A stretch of 64,000 bases of DNA from Phytoactinopolyspora alkaliphila (GCF_010550695.1 NZ_JAAGOB010000001.1:558001-622000); one strand, 5' to 3'; counted from the first letter of the stretch, positions 51,284 to 61,115 are shown. Numbers and translations: made by a program. Notes: generated by a model not told the origin, from the letters alone.

Positions 51284-51964
51284 GTGAGTGCTCCCCTTCC
51301 AGCCGCGGTCCTCTGGGACATGGACGGCACCATCGTCGACACCGAACCGTTGTGGATCGCCGCCGAGCAGGTTCTCGTGGAGTCCCACGGGGGGTCCTGG
51401 ACCGAAGAGGACAGTCTTGCGCTGGTGGGCAGTGATCTGCTCGCGGCTGGAGAGTACATCAGGCAGCGAGCCGGCCTGCCGATGTCGGCGGAACAGGTGC
51501 GTGACCACTTGCTGGCCGAAGTTCTGACCGGCGTGAAGGCGGGGGTCGAGTGGAGGCCGGGCGCTGTCGAGCTACTGGCAGGACTCGGCCGCGCGGGTGT
51601 GCCCGCGGCTCTGGTGACGATGTCCTACCGGGTGCTCGCCGAGGCGGTCGTGTCCCAGCTACCAGCTGGGACATTCACCGCGGTGATCACCGGGGACTCC
51701 GTCAGCCGGGGAAAGCCGCACCCGGAGCCGTACCTCGCGGCCGCCGCGGAGCTGGGAATCGCCCCGGCCGACTGCCTGGTGGTGGAGGACTCCCCGCCGG
51801 GGGTGGCCTCAGGCCTCGCCGCGGGCATGCGTGTCGTCGGCGTCCCCAACACCGTGGCCATCGACCCCGCGCCGGGACTGGTGCTCATCGATTCGCTCGC
51901 CGGCCTCGACGTCGCCGAACTGCTGGGCTCGGTAGGCCGGGCCGATGCGGGACGTCGCCACTAG
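51284..51964 (+). CDS. HAD-superfamily hydrolase (phosphoglycolate phosphatase/beta-phosphoglucomutase-like)
   Basis: 226-aa subfamily IA HAD phosphatase. The nucleophile motif is D12-M-D14-G-T, with the later SRGKPHPEPY lysine and VVEDSPPGVASGL acidic pair. Substrate could be phosphoglycolate or a sugar phosphate. GTG 51284 is the start; convergent with the ABC permease gene. Confidence 0.9.
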   Translation: MSAPLPAAVLWDMDGTIVDTEPLWIAAEQVLVESHGGSWTEEDSLALVGSDLLAAGEYIRQRAGLPMSAEQVRDHLLAEVLTGVKAGVEWRPGAVELLAGLGRAGVPAALVTMSYRVLAEAVVSQLPAGTFTAVITGDSVSRGKPHPEPYLAAAAELGIAPADCLVVEDSPPGVASGLAAGMRVVGVPNTVAIDPAPGLVLIDSLAGLDVAELLGSVGRADAGRRH

Positions 51965-52004
51965 AAACGCCCACATCGGCCCGGTCCCTCCTCATTGCGC
52001 ACCG

Positions 52005-54563
52005 CTACTCCGTGGTGATGGCCCGGAGCACGTCGAGTCTCGCCGCCCGCCGGGCAGGCCAAGCCGCAGCCAGGACCCCGACGAGGGCAGCGAGCACGAC
52101 GAACCCCGCGAGCTGGCCCACCGGTACGTCGAGCACATCCAGTCCCTCGTCGGAGATCGCCTGTTGCAGCGACACCCCGAAGATCACGCCGAGGCCGATG
52201 CCGAGGACGGCTCCGAGCACGGCGATGGTGATCGACTCCAGCCGGATGGTGGTGCGGAGCTGCCGCCGGCTCAATCCCACCGCGCGCAGTAGCCCGACCT
52301 CCCGGGTGCGTTCCATCACCGACAGCGCAAGGGTGTTGACGATGCCCAGGATCGCGATCAGAACGGCCAGGCCCAGCAGGGCATAGACGATGTACAGCAG
52401 CTGGTTGATCTCCTCACGCGAGGACTGCTTGTACTCTTCCTGATTCTGTACGGTGACCGTCGGTAGATCCGCGGTCGCCTGCTCGAGCGAGGCTTGAACG
52501 CCCGCCAGGTCGGCACCGTCCGCGGCCACGACATAGACCGACGCGTCGGCCGCCGGCCCGCCCAGCTCCTCGAAGGTGTCGAAACCGAAGATGTAGCTTC
52601 CGGAGAGGAGTGGATTCTCGGCGTAGATGCCGACCACAGGAACCGTTCTGGCGCCTGCCGGCAGGTCGACCTCGATCTCCTCGCCGATGGCGAGGCCCTC
52701 GCGGTCTGCCTTGTCCTCGCCGACGATCGTGCCGCCACCGGTCAGGTCCGTCGATCCGTCGACGATGTCGAGCTGACTGGCCTGGCCGAACGCCTCGGGG
52801 TCGATGGCCATGAGGAACTCCTGGGACCCGTTCACCACCGCGAACGTGTTCCGCAGGGCGGCAACGCCTTCCACGCCGTCGGTCGCCCTGGCGCGTTCGG
52901 CGACCGCGGGGGAGAAAGGCTGGCCGACAGCGTTGCCGATCACGAAATCGGCCTCCATGCCCTCGTCGAGGGCCTTGTCGATGCTCTTGTTGGTGGACGC
53001 ACCGAACACCGCGATGGCTGAGACGAGCGCGAGGCCGATCATGAGAGCGGACGCTGTGGCCGCTGTGCGGCGGGGATTGCGCAGCGCGTTCTCCCGCGCC
53101 AGCCTGCCCACCGTTCCGAAGGCCCGCGGGAACCATCCGGCGATCACCCGGACGAGCGGACGTGAGATGACGGGAGCGAGCAGCGCCACGCCGATGAACA
53201 CCGCGAGCACGCCGCCGCCGACGAAGGCGACCGGGGAAGGCGCGATGCCGGCGAGGCCCGCCGCCATCGCGGCCGCACCTCCGGCCGTCAGCAAGCCACC
53301 GAGCAGAGAGGACCGGCGCGCCGAGGACGTGGGTGCGACGACGTCGTCGCGCATGGCCGCGACCGGGGGAACCCGCGAGGCCCGCCGGGCGGGGACGAAC
53401 GCGGCGATCATCGTGACCAGCACACCCACCGCGTAGGCGACGATGACCGTGCGTGGGGACATGACCAGGCCGCCGCCGATGTCCATGCCGAAGGCCGCGA
53501 AAGCCATCTGCAGGAGCAGCGCGACCCCCAGCCCGAGAAGCAGCCCCAAGGTCGACCCGATTAGCCCCACGATCAACGCCTCGATCAGTACCGACCGGGT
53601 GACCTGCCCACGCTCGGCGCCGAGCGCCCGGAGCAGGGCCATCTCCTGGGTTCTCTGAGCGATCAGGATGGAGAACGTGTTGAGGATCAGGAAGATACCC
53701 ACGAACAACGCGATCGCGGCGAAGACCAGGAGGAACGTGTTGAAGAAGCCGAGGCCCTCCTCGACGGCCGACGCGGTCTCCTCATCGACCTCGGCCCCGG
53801 TTTTTGCCTCCAGCTCGCTGGGCAGCATCTGCGTGAGCACGTCGCGCAGCTCTTCGGCCTCGACGCCGGACGCGGCCGTGACGGAGATCCGGTTGAACGC
53901 CTGCTCGCCGCCCATGAACAGCTGCTGTGCGGTCTCGGTGTCGAAGACGGCGAGACTCGCTCCGGCCAGGCTGCCGCTCTCGCCGAACCGGGAGACACCG
54001 ACGAGCTCCGCGGTGATCCTTGGCTCGTCTCCGAGAGTGATCATCGGGATCTCATCGCCGAGCTCGTAGCCGGTGCTCTCGACGGTCTGATCGTCGATGG
54101 CGACCTCGCCGGCGCGCTCCGGGGCTCGTCCCTCGACGATCTCGAGGACCGTCTCGCCGTCGGCCGACGGCCCGTCGTGCCAGTTCACAGCGACGCCAGG
54201 CGCGCCGGCGACGCCGACGACTTTGTCGTCCTTGTCCAGGACGAAGACGCTGGCGTCCTCCACCTCGCCGTCGGCGCGTTCCACCTCCGGAAGGGCGGCC
54301 ACGTCGTCGACGAGCTCCTGCGACACCGTCACCGACGCACCGGTGCCCATGAACGCCATCCAGTCGTCCTGGCCCTCTGGAGTGGCCGGGCGCACCACGA
54401 CGTCGGCGTTCAGGTCGCCGAAGATGTCGCTGAAGGCGCGATTGAGTGTGTCGGTGAAGACGAAGGAGCCGACCACGAACGCGACGCCGATGACGATCGC
54501 GAACGCGCTCATTCCCAGCCGGAGCTTCCGCGCGGCCAGGCTCTTCAGGGTTGCTCGCAGCAT
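52005..54563 (-). CDS. ABC transporter permease (FtsX/MacB-type)
   Basis: 852-aa membrane protein with an N-terminal transmembrane helix (AFAIVIGVAFVVGSFVFTDT), a large extracytoplasmic region, FtsX cores (FLLVFAAIALFVGIFLILNTF) and a repeated second half with the same layout, ending GFVVLAALVGVLAAAWPARRAARLDVLRA. Such proteins use ATP hydrolysis to act mechanically on envelope substrates. Overlaps nothing but lies 4 nt from the partner ATPase gene. Confidence 0.92.
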   Translation of the reverse strand: MLRATLKSLAARKLRLGMSAFAIVIGVAFVVGSFVFTDTLNRAFSDIFGDLNADVVVRPATPEGQDDWMAFMGTGASVTVSQELVDDVAALPEVERADGEVEDASVFVLDKDDKVVGVAGAPGVAVNWHDGPSADGETVLEIVEGRAPERAGEVAIDDQTVESTGYELGDEIPMITLGDEPRITAELVGVSRFGESGSLAGASLAVFDTETAQQLFMGGEQAFNRISVTAASGVEAEELRDVLTQMLPSELEAKTGAEVDEETASAVEEGLGFFNTFLLVFAAIALFVGIFLILNTFSILIAQRTQEMALLRALGAERGQVTRSVLIEALIVGLIGSTLGLLLGLGVALLLQMAFAAFGMDIGGGLVMSPRTVIVAYAVGVLVTMIAAFVPARRASRVPPVAAMRDDVVAPTSSARRSSLLGGLLTAGGAAAMAAGLAGIAPSPVAFVGGGVLAVFIGVALLAPVISRPLVRVIAGWFPRAFGTVGRLARENALRNPRRTAATASALMIGLALVSAIAVFGASTNKSIDKALDEGMEADFVIGNAVGQPFSPAVAERARATDGVEGVAALRNTFAVVNGSQEFLMAIDPEAFGQASQLDIVDGSTDLTGGGTIVGEDKADREGLAIGEEIEVDLPAGARTVPVVGIYAENPLLSGSYIFGFDTFEELGGPAADASVYVVAADGADLAGVQASLEQATADLPTVTVQNQEEYKQSSREEINQLLYIVYALLGLAVLIAILGIVNTLALSVMERTREVGLLRAVGLSRRQLRTTIRLESITIAVLGAVLGIGLGVIFGVSLQQAISDEGLDVLDVPVGQLAGFVVLAALVGVLAAAWPARRAARLDVLRAITTE

Positions 54564-54567
54564 GGGT

Positions 54568-55329
54568 CTACGACACCTGGCCGATCGGGTCGAAGTTCTT
54601 CATCCGCTCGAGAACCTTCTCAGCGCTGGGGTCGAACATCTCGTCGACGATCTGGCCGTCGCCGAGGAAGAGCACCCGGTCGGCGTACGCGGCGGCGCCG
54701 GGATCGTGGGTGACCATGACGATGGTCTGCCCGAGCTCACGCACCGAGTTGCGCAGGAAGGCGAGGATCTCTGCGCCGGAGCGCGAGTCCAGGTTGCCGG
54801 TCGGCTCGTCGGCGAAAATGATATCCGGACGGCTGACCAGGGCGCGGGCGCACGCGACACGCTGCTGCTGACCGCCGGAGAGCTCGTTGGGCTTGTGCTT
54901 CAGCCGGTCCGCAAGTCCGACGGTGCGGACCACGGTATCGAACCACTCCTTGTCGATGTCTTGACCGGCGATGTCGAGGGGGAGTGTGATGTTCTCCTTG
55001 GCGTTGAGGGTGGGCACCAGGTTGAAGGCCTGGAAGATGAAGCCGAGCCGGTCACGCCGGATGCGGGTGAGTTCCTTGTCCTTCAACGAGCTCAGCTCGA
55101 CCTCGCCGATGTAAACCTTTCCCGACGTCGGAGAGTCCAGGGCCGCCATGCAGTGCATGAGCGTGGACTTGCCCGAGCCTGACGGTCCCATGATGGCGGT
55201 GAACTGTCCGGCGGCGAACTCGACGCTGACACCGCCCAGGGCGATGACCTGCGTATCGCCGAAGCCGTAGACCTTGGCGAGGTCCACAGCGCTGGCCGCG
55301 GGAGGGCCGGGCTGGCTGGTGTTGGTCAC
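54568..55329 (-). CDS. ABC transporter ATP-binding protein
   Basis: 253-aa ATPase. Walker A GPSGSGKST, signature LSGGQQQRV, Walker B IIFADEP and an H-loop histidine in VMVTHDP are intact. It pairs with the FtsX-type permease 4 nt downstream. GTG 55329 follows GAGGAG 7 nt upstream; the frame is open further upstream but lacks similarity there. Confidence 0.95.
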   Translation of the reverse strand: MTNTSQPGPPAASAVDLAKVYGFGDTQVIALGGVSVEFAAGQFTAIMGPSGSGKSTLMHCMAALDSPTSGKVYIGEVELSSLKDKELTRIRRDRLGFIFQAFNLVPTLNAKENITLPLDIAGQDIDKEWFDTVVRTVGLADRLKHKPNELSGGQQQRVACARALVSRPDIIFADEPTGNLDSRSGAEILAFLRNSVRELGQTIVMVTHDPGAAAYADRVLFLGDGQIVDEMFDPSAEKVLERMKNFDPIGQVS

Positions 55330-55649
55330 AGTGTGCTCCTCGTGATGTAGATGACCCGAGACCAACCTAGGGGCGCGAACCGACAGTGCGCTCGGGTTTT
55401 CGGCTGGTCTACGCACTCCGTCCAGCGGATGAGGGACGCCCGGCGGTCCTCCACGAGGACGAGCCCGGACATCCGGGCGATCCAGGAAGAGCCGCCCGGG
55501 CTTCCTTGCGTGCCGCGTTCTCGTGCCGCGCGAATTCGCAGACCGACGGTCTAGCTAAAGATGCCCACGACGGTCTAGTATCCGTCAACATCACCATCGT
55601 GAGCTAACCACTGGTCCCAAATGCGGACAAGACGGGAGGAGGCCGCCTT
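55330..55649. other. 320-nt gap with the sugar-locus promoter
   Basis: Between the leftward ABC ATPase and the rightward GntR gene. Contains two direct GGTCTAG repeats (55544-55578) listed separately; nothing else recognisable, no tRNA or ORF with family similarity. Confidence 0.6.
55544..55578 (+). promoter_or_regulatory. Two CGACGGTCTAG repeats upstream of the GntR gene (DasR-box-like)
   Basis: CGACGGTCTAG occurs at 55544-55554 and 55568-55578, spaced 24 nt, about 70-105 nt before the GntR start. The GGTCTAG core recalls the DasR responsive element (GGTCTAGACC), although the inverted half is not complete. A TAGTAT -10 candidate overlaps the second copy. Confidence 0.5.
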
Positions 55650-56372
55650 ATGGCCCGGCCGTCTGTCAAACCCAGGCAGGTGCGCGACCTCCTGGTCAAG
55701 CAGTTCATCGCTACGCTCCAGCCGGCCGACGTGCTGCCGTCGGAGCGAAACCTCGCCGAGCTGTTCGGGGTCTCCCGCGTCACCGTGCGAGCCGCGCTCA
55801 AGCTTCTCGAGGACGAAGGCCTGCTCAGGTCCGCCCCCGGGGTGGGAACTTTCGTCGCGGCTCCGCACCTGTCGAAGGCGCCGGTGCTCAAGTCGTTCTC
55901 CGAGGAGATCCGCGAGCGGGGGTGGAAGCCGGGATCGAAACTTGTGGAGAGCCGGACCGAGCAGGCCGGGTTCGGTGTCGCGCACGACCTGTCCATCGAG
56001 CCTGGGGCGCTGTACTACGAGATCACCCGGGTCCGGCTCGCCGACGACGTACCGCTGTCCATCGAACGGATCAGGGTTCCGGCAGACTACTTCCCCGGCC
56101 TTCTCGACCATGACCTGGAGTCGTCCTTGTACGCGCTGTTCGCGCGCGAGTACGGCGTGCGCATCTCCAGGCACGAGCGGCGGATCAGCGCCATGAATAT
56201 CGACGCTCCGACGGCTGAGCTGTTCGGTGTGCCAGAACGCGCGGCCGGCCTCTACGTCGTACAGAGTGGTTACGACCAGCACGGACGCAAGATCGAGCAT
56301 GGTCGCTCCCTTTACCGCGGAGATCGCTACGACTTCACCACCGTCGCCTATGCGCAGCCGGAGGGCACATGA
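55650..56372 (+). CDS. GntR-family (HutC/DasR-like) regulator with UTRA domain
   Basis: 240 aa. A winged-helix GntR domain (LPSERNLAELFGVSRVTVRAALKLLEDE, residues about 28-55, and the wing GVGTFVAAPHLSKAP) is joined to a C-terminal UTRA ligand domain (LSIERIRVPADYFPGLLDHDL and the terminal GRSLYRGDRYDFTTVA). DasR-type regulators respond to sugar phosphates such as GlcN-6-P. ATG follows the GGGAGGAGG site. First gene of a coupled operon (ATGA overlap with the glucosidase). Confidence 0.9.
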   Translation: MARPSVKPRQVRDLLVKQFIATLQPADVLPSERNLAELFGVSRVTVRAALKLLEDEGLLRSAPGVGTFVAAPHLSKAPVLKSFSEEIRERGWKPGSKLVESRTEQAGFGVAHDLSIEPGALYYEITRVRLADDVPLSIERIRVPADYFPGLLDHDLESSLYALFAREYGVRISRHERRISAMNIDAPTAELFGVPERAAGLYVVQSGYDQHGRKIEHGRSLYRGDRYDFTTVAYAQPEGT

Positions 56373-57682
56373 CACTCCCGCAGGAGCTGGGCACGCGTGG
56401 CACCGCGTGGACACCCGAGACTCGCCTGTACTCCGAAGGCGTCGTCGTCGGGACGGGCGGTGGCCCACTCGTGGTGCCGCCGGGCTCCGACATACGCCGC
56501 GTGCCGGGTACCGGCTTCCTCGACGTCACCAGCGGTTCGCTGCCGAGCGCCGCGATGGCGACGCCGGAGCAGGTCGAATCCAACCGGGAGCGGCTCAGCA
56601 TGGCCGAGATCCCCGGGGCCGGCTCACCATACGCGGGCATGGCTCGCGAGGCGCTGATCGACATCGATGTGCTGACGTTTCCCAACGGCGCCGCGGTGGC
56701 GGCCGGCAGCCCGTACTGGCGCTACGTGTGGCCGCGCGACGCGGGTTTCATGGCGGTGGCGCTGGCGGTGGCCGGCCGCCACGCCGAGGCGGCGCACGTG
56801 CTCCGATACGTCGCGTCCATGCAAGAGGACGACGGCGGATGGGAGGCTCGCTACCTTCCCGACGGATCCGGCGACGTGCCTGACAACCGCGGGCGCCAGC
56901 TCGACGGCATCGGATGGAGTCTGTGGGCGGCCTGGGCGTGCGACCGGACCGGTGGCGCGGCGGACGCGTTCCTGCCGATGGTCCGCGCGGGCATCACCGC
57001 CGCGCTCGATTCGTTGGATCCGCGGACGCGCCTGCCGTGGGCTTCGCAGGACTTCTGGGAGATGGACGTCGACGAGGCCACCCTCGGCACGGCCGCACCC
57101 CTTCTGCTCGCGTTGCGATGCGGGCGTGACCTGCTTCGCAACGACGAGCCTGAACTTGCCGGGCGCGCGGCGCGGGCTGCGGGGGAGCTCGCGGGCGCGA
57201 TCCGGGACCGGTTCGGCGCGCACGGATACAGCCGCCGGTTGAGTGGGCACGGCGGGCGCGACGCGTCGGTGGCGTTTCTTCTGCCGCCCTTCGGGCCGGA
57301 GGAGCCCGCCGTGCTCGACGCCTGGCGGGCCGCCATGTCGGCGACGGCTGTCCCGAACGGCGGCGTCCGGCCGGGAGAGGAGTGGAGCGATCACAGCACG
57401 GCGTGGACGCCTCAGGTGTCCCTGTACGCGCTCACCGCCGCGGCTACCGGTGACCGTGTTCTCGCCCATCGTCTCCTCAGTTGGCTGGACCTCCGCCGCA
57501 CCGCGCTGGGCAGCCTGCCGGAGAAGGTCACGGCCGACGGCCGTCCCGCGGCGGTGGCCCCGTTGGGCCTGACCGGGGCGACCGTCCTGCTCGCTCTGGC
57601 CGCGCTGGACGGCCGAGCCCTGCCTGTTCCGCGGGACGACACGTCCGCGGCCACCATTCGAATGCAGACACAACACCGATGA
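56369..57682 (+). CDS. GH15-like (alpha/alpha)6 glucosidase, cytoplasmic
   Basis: 437 aa without a signal peptide. The GH15-type core is recognised by YWRYVWPRDAGFMAVAL, the GRQLDGIGWSLWAAW helix and DFWEMDVDEATLG. Likely hydrolyses alpha-glucosides imported by the following transporter. The start overlaps the GntR stop. Shorter than secreted glucoamylases, which carry extra N-terminal sheets. Confidence 0.78.
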   Translation: MTLPQELGTRGTAWTPETRLYSEGVVVGTGGGPLVVPPGSDIRRVPGTGFLDVTSGSLPSAAMATPEQVESNRERLSMAEIPGAGSPYAGMAREALIDIDVLTFPNGAAVAAGSPYWRYVWPRDAGFMAVALAVAGRHAEAAHVLRYVASMQEDDGGWEARYLPDGSGDVPDNRGRQLDGIGWSLWAAWACDRTGGAADAFLPMVRAGITAALDSLDPRTRLPWASQDFWEMDVDEATLGTAAPLLLALRCGRDLLRNDEPELAGRAARAAGELAGAIRDRFGAHGYSRRLSGHGGRDASVAFLLPPFGPEEPAVLDAWRAAMSATAVPNGGVRPGEEWSDHSTAWTPQVSLYALTAAATGDRVLAHRLLSWLDLRRTALGSLPEKVTADGRPAAVAPLGLTGATVLLALAALDGRALPVPRDDTSAATIRMQTQHR

Positions 57683-57707
57683 ACGGCGAAATCCTTGGAG
57701 GTTGGGC

Positions 57708-59141
57708 ATGAGAGCACCCACGAGCCCGCGCAGTCCCCGGCGGCAGGGCACCCGGATCACCACCGGCCTGACGGCCGCCGGGGTATTGCTCGCGGTAGCC
57801 GCGTGCGGTGGTGACGATTCGAGCGGGGGAGACGAGGGAAACGGGGAGCCCGCGTCTCCCATCACGATGTGGACACCGCACGTCACGCCGGAGCGCCTGG
57901 CCGGACAGGAAGCGGTGGCCGCGGCGTTCACCGAGGAGACCGGCATCGAGGTGGAGGTCGTGCCGCTGGCCGGCGCCGACCAGAATCAGTCCCTGGTCAC
58001 CGGAGCCGCTTCCGGCGACGTCCCGGACGTAATCCTGCACGCGCCGGACCAGACGGCGGCTTGGAACGAGCAGGGATTGCTCGACACCGAGGTCCCCGCT
58101 CAGGTGATGGAGAACCTCGGCGCGGAGACGTTCAGCGAGCAAGCACTCGACCTGGTCACCGTCGGTGGCGCGCTCGCGGCGGTGCCCAGCGACGGCTGGG
58201 GTCACCTCGTCGTCTACCGGCAGGACCTGCTCGACGACGCCGGCCTGGACACACCCGAGACGGTGCAGGATCTGGCCGAGATCGCCGCCGAGCTCAGCTC
58301 CGGGAGCATGTCCGGCATGGCGCTGGGAACCCAGCCTGGCAACCCGTTCACGACGGAGTCACTGGAAGCGATTCTTCAGCCCACCGGGTGTGACCTGATC
58401 ACCGACGGCGAGGTCACCGTCGACTCGCCGGAGTGTGCGGAAGGGCTGCGCGTCTTCCGGGAGCTCGCCGACTCCTCCGCGGGTGGCCAGTTCGACGTCG
58501 AAAGCGCACGCGCGGCGTATCTGGCCGGCAACGCCGCGATGCTGCTGTTCTCCTCGCACATCATCGACGAGCTTGCCGGGCTCGACCCGAACAACCCGCT
58601 CACCTGTGCCGAGTGTGCCGACGATCCGATGTTCCTGGCCGAGAACAGCGGCTTCGTCACCGTCCTGAACGCCGCCGAGACGGGCGGGCGGCAGTACGGC
58701 GCCACGCTCAATTACGGTGTGCCGGTCGGCGCGAACGCCGACGAGGCCCGCCAGTACATCGAGTACGTCCTGGGTGACGGATACGTCGACACCTTGGCGA
58801 CGGCCACCGAGGGCAGGGTCCCGCTGCGAGGCGGAACCGCGGAGAATCCCACCGAGTTCATCGACGCCTGGGGCGAGCTGCCGTTCGGGCCGGATCCGGA
58901 GAACGACGCGTCGATCAGCGAGATCTACGGCGAGGAGGTCGTCCAGGCGTTGCAGGACGGCGCCAACGCGATCAGCCGCTGGGGCTTCGGCACCGACGAC
59001 GCCACGGTGGCGGGCGCGGTCTTCTCCCAGCACGTCCTGGCCCAGAACATCGAGCCCCTGTACCGAGGCACCGATCCAGCCGAGGTGGCGGCGCAGCTGG
59101 CCGCGGAGGTGTCCACCGTCCAGCAGGAAATCGGCGGATGA
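57708..59141 (+). CDS. ABC transporter sugar-binding lipoprotein
   Basis: 477-aa extracellular solute-binding protein (family 1). Lipoprotein signal with lipobox LAVAACGG, then the SBP fold (ITMWTPHVTPERLAGQEAVA, LVTGAASGDVPDVILHAPDQ). Binding pocket residues are not readable by eye. GGAGG lies 6 nt before ATG 57708. Start of the permease overlap chain. Confidence 0.92.
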   Translation: MRAPTSPRSPRRQGTRITTGLTAAGVLLAVAACGGDDSSGGDEGNGEPASPITMWTPHVTPERLAGQEAVAAAFTEETGIEVEVVPLAGADQNQSLVTGAASGDVPDVILHAPDQTAAWNEQGLLDTEVPAQVMENLGAETFSEQALDLVTVGGALAAVPSDGWGHLVVYRQDLLDDAGLDTPETVQDLAEIAAELSSGSMSGMALGTQPGNPFTTESLEAILQPTGCDLITDGEVTVDSPECAEGLRVFRELADSSAGGQFDVESARAAYLAGNAAMLLFSSHIIDELAGLDPNNPLTCAECADDPMFLAENSGFVTVLNAAETGGRQYGATLNYGVPVGANADEARQYIEYVLGDGYVDTLATATEGRVPLRGGTAENPTEFIDAWGELPFGPDPENDASISEIYGEEVVQALQDGANAISRWGFGTDDATVAGAVFSQHVLAQNIEPLYRGTDPAEVAAQLAAEVSTVQQEIGG

Positions 59142-60127
59142 CGCTGGGGACGTCCCGGCCTTCGCACCGGACGCGGGGGAGGGTGAGGCGGCCGCTGACC
59201 CGGCGGCCGCTCACCCGGTCCCGGCGTGACGACTTGACCGGCCGGCTCCTGGTGAGCCCGACGGTACTGGTGGTCTTCCTCGTCGTCGTCCTGCCGTTCT
59301 TCGCGGTGGTGGCGTTCGGGTTCTTGAATGTCCGGCTGGTGGACATCCCGCGAATCTCCCTGTTCGACCTCGAGTTCACCGTCGACAATTTCTCGACAGT
59401 GCTCTCCAGCACCGTGTTCTGGACGTCGTTCCGGACCACCGCCATCTACGCCACCGCCACCACGCTGGGCGCGATCGCCGCCGGCCTGGCGGTGGCGATC
59501 GCGCTGCGCCATCCGTTCCCCGGGCGCGGCCTGATCCGCGCCCTCGTGCTGATCCCGTACGTGCTGCCGATCGTGGCCGCCACCACCATCTGGAAGACGC
59601 TGCTGAACAGCCAATACGGCGTGGTGAACGCGTTCGGCACCGAGTTCCTCGGCTGGGACGGCCCGATCGCCTTCCTCAGCACCACGTCGCAGACCTTCCT
59701 CGGCATTCCGGTGCCAGTGACGCTGGTCGTCGTCGTCCTGTTCGAGATCTGGAAGACGGCCCCGCTCGCCTTCCTGTTCATCACCGCGCGCCTGCAGGTG
59801 ATTCCCGGCGAGCTCGAGGAAGCGGCGTCGATCGATGGGGCGTCGATCACGCAGCGGTTCCGCTACATCGTGATGCCACAGTTAAGGGGTGTCGTCGCGT
59901 TGCTGATCCTGCTGCGCTTCATCTGGTCGTTCCAGAGCTTCAACGACATTTACCTCCTCACCGGCGGCGCCGGTGGCACTCAGGTGATGGCGATCAAGGT
60001 GTACGACGAGCTGATCACCCGGGCGAACATCGGTACTGCGGCCGCCTACGGGCTGGTGATGACCGTGATCCTCGCCGTCCTGATGGCCGTCTACGTACGA
60101 GCCAACCGTGCGGAGAACATCGGATGA
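59138..60127 (+). CDS. ABC sugar-transporter permease 1 (MalF type)
   Basis: 329 aa, six transmembrane helices after a basic N-terminus. The EAA loop for ATPase contact is EEAASIDGASITQRFRYIVM. ATGA-type overlap with the binding-protein stop and with the second permease. No ATPase gene is linked; the locus probably uses the shared MsiK-type ATPase known for actinobacterial sugar importers. Confidence 0.93.
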   Translation: MTLGTSRPSHRTRGRVRRPLTRRPLTRSRRDDLTGRLLVSPTVLVVFLVVVLPFFAVVAFGFLNVRLVDIPRISLFDLEFTVDNFSTVLSSTVFWTSFRTTAIYATATTLGAIAAGLAVAIALRHPFPGRGLIRALVLIPYVLPIVAATTIWKTLLNSQYGVVNAFGTEFLGWDGPIAFLSTTSQTFLGIPVPVTLVVVVLFEIWKTAPLAFLFITARLQVIPGELEEAASIDGASITQRFRYIVMPQLRGVVALLILLRFIWSFQSFNDIYLLTGGAGGTQVMAIKVYDELITRANIGTAAAYGLVMTVILAVLMAVYVRANRAENIG

Positions 60128-60999
60128 GCCGGAGCCGAATGAGCGGAACCACCGAGAAGCGGGTCCTGACGGTGCTCAAGGTACTCGTCATCGCCGGGGC
60201 GGTCGTGGTGAGCGCCGGACCGCTTCTCTACGGCATGCTGCTGTCCGTGCGCCCGTTCTCCGCGGTGGTGAACGCGCCGCTCGACCTGTTTCCAGCCCCG
60301 TCCGAGCTGGACTTCGGTTCCTATCCCACGGCGCTGCGTGACGAGTCGGAGGGCGGATTCGGCCTGGCCCGGCTGATGCGCAACTCGCTCGGCGTGGCGG
60401 TCGGCACCGTCGTCCTGGCGGTGGGCTGCAGTGTCCTGGGCGCGTACGCGGCAGTTCGGCTGCGCTTCTTCGGCCGCACGGCGGTCAACGGCATGTTCCT
60501 CGCTGTCTACCTGTTTCCGGGGATCGTGCTCGCCGTGCCCCTGTTCGTGGGGATGAGCCGGATCGGGCTGACCGGGTCACTGTTCGGGCTGGTGCTCATC
60601 TACATGGCGATGACGGTGCCCGTGGCGCTGTACATGCTGCGGAACTATTTCGTCGCCGTTCCGGTCAGCGTCGAGGAGGCCGCACTGATCGACGGCTGTG
60701 GGCGGCTGAAGATGATCTGGAAGGTGGTGCTGCCGATGTCGCTGCCCGGTATCGCTGCCACCAGCCTTTACGTGTTCATGATCGCCTGGAACGAGTACTT
60801 GTTCGCGTTGCTCTTCCTGGTGCGGGACCGGGAACGCTGGACCGTGGCCCTGGGCATCGCCCAGCTGACCGAGTTCACCGTGCCGGCCACGGTGCTGATG
60901 GCCGGCTCGATCGCCATCACCGTCCCCGTGATCGTGGGCTTCTTCGGCGCGCAGCGGCTGCTGATCTCCGGGCTCACTCACGGCGCGGAGAAGGGCTGA
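60124..60999 (+). CDS. ABC sugar-transporter permease 2 (MalG type)
   Basis: 291 aa, six transmembrane helices, EAA loop EEAALIDGCGRLKMIWKVVL. Overlaps permease 1 by 4 nt. Ends 22 nt before a perfect 41-bp inverted repeat. Confidence 0.93.
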   Translation: MSRSRMSGTTEKRVLTVLKVLVIAGAVVVSAGPLLYGMLLSVRPFSAVVNAPLDLFPAPSELDFGSYPTALRDESEGGFGLARLMRNSLGVAVGTVVLAVGCSVLGAYAAVRLRFFGRTAVNGMFLAVYLFPGIVLAVPLFVGMSRIGLTGSLFGLVLIYMAMTVPVALYMLRNYFVAVPVSVEEAALIDGCGRLKMIWKVVLPMSLPGIAATSLYVFMIAWNEYLFALLFLVRDRERWTVALGIAQLTEFTVPATVLMAGSIAITVPVIVGFFGAQRLLISGLTHGAEKG

Positions 61000-61021
61000 G
61001 ACCACCCTCCACCAAGCGACG

Positions 61022-61115
61022 CCTAAATGATCATGTAAACCATGTTTTCTCGTGCTTCACCAGGACTGTAGACATGGTGAAGCACGAGAAAACATGGTTT
61101 ACATGATCATTTAGG
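61022..61115. repeat. Perfect 41-bp inverted repeat (94 bp) between convergent genes
   Basis: Left arm 61022-61062 and right arm 61075-61115 are perfect reverse complements over 41 bp around a 12-nt loop (61063-61074). The arms begin and end CCTAAATGATCATGTAAACC and GGTTTACATGATCATTTAGG, much more AT-rich than the region. The right arm includes the stop codon of the dioxygenase gene at 61111-61113. A very stable cruciform or hairpin; possible roles are bidirectional terminator, remnant of a mobile palindrome, or operator. Confidence 0.85.
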
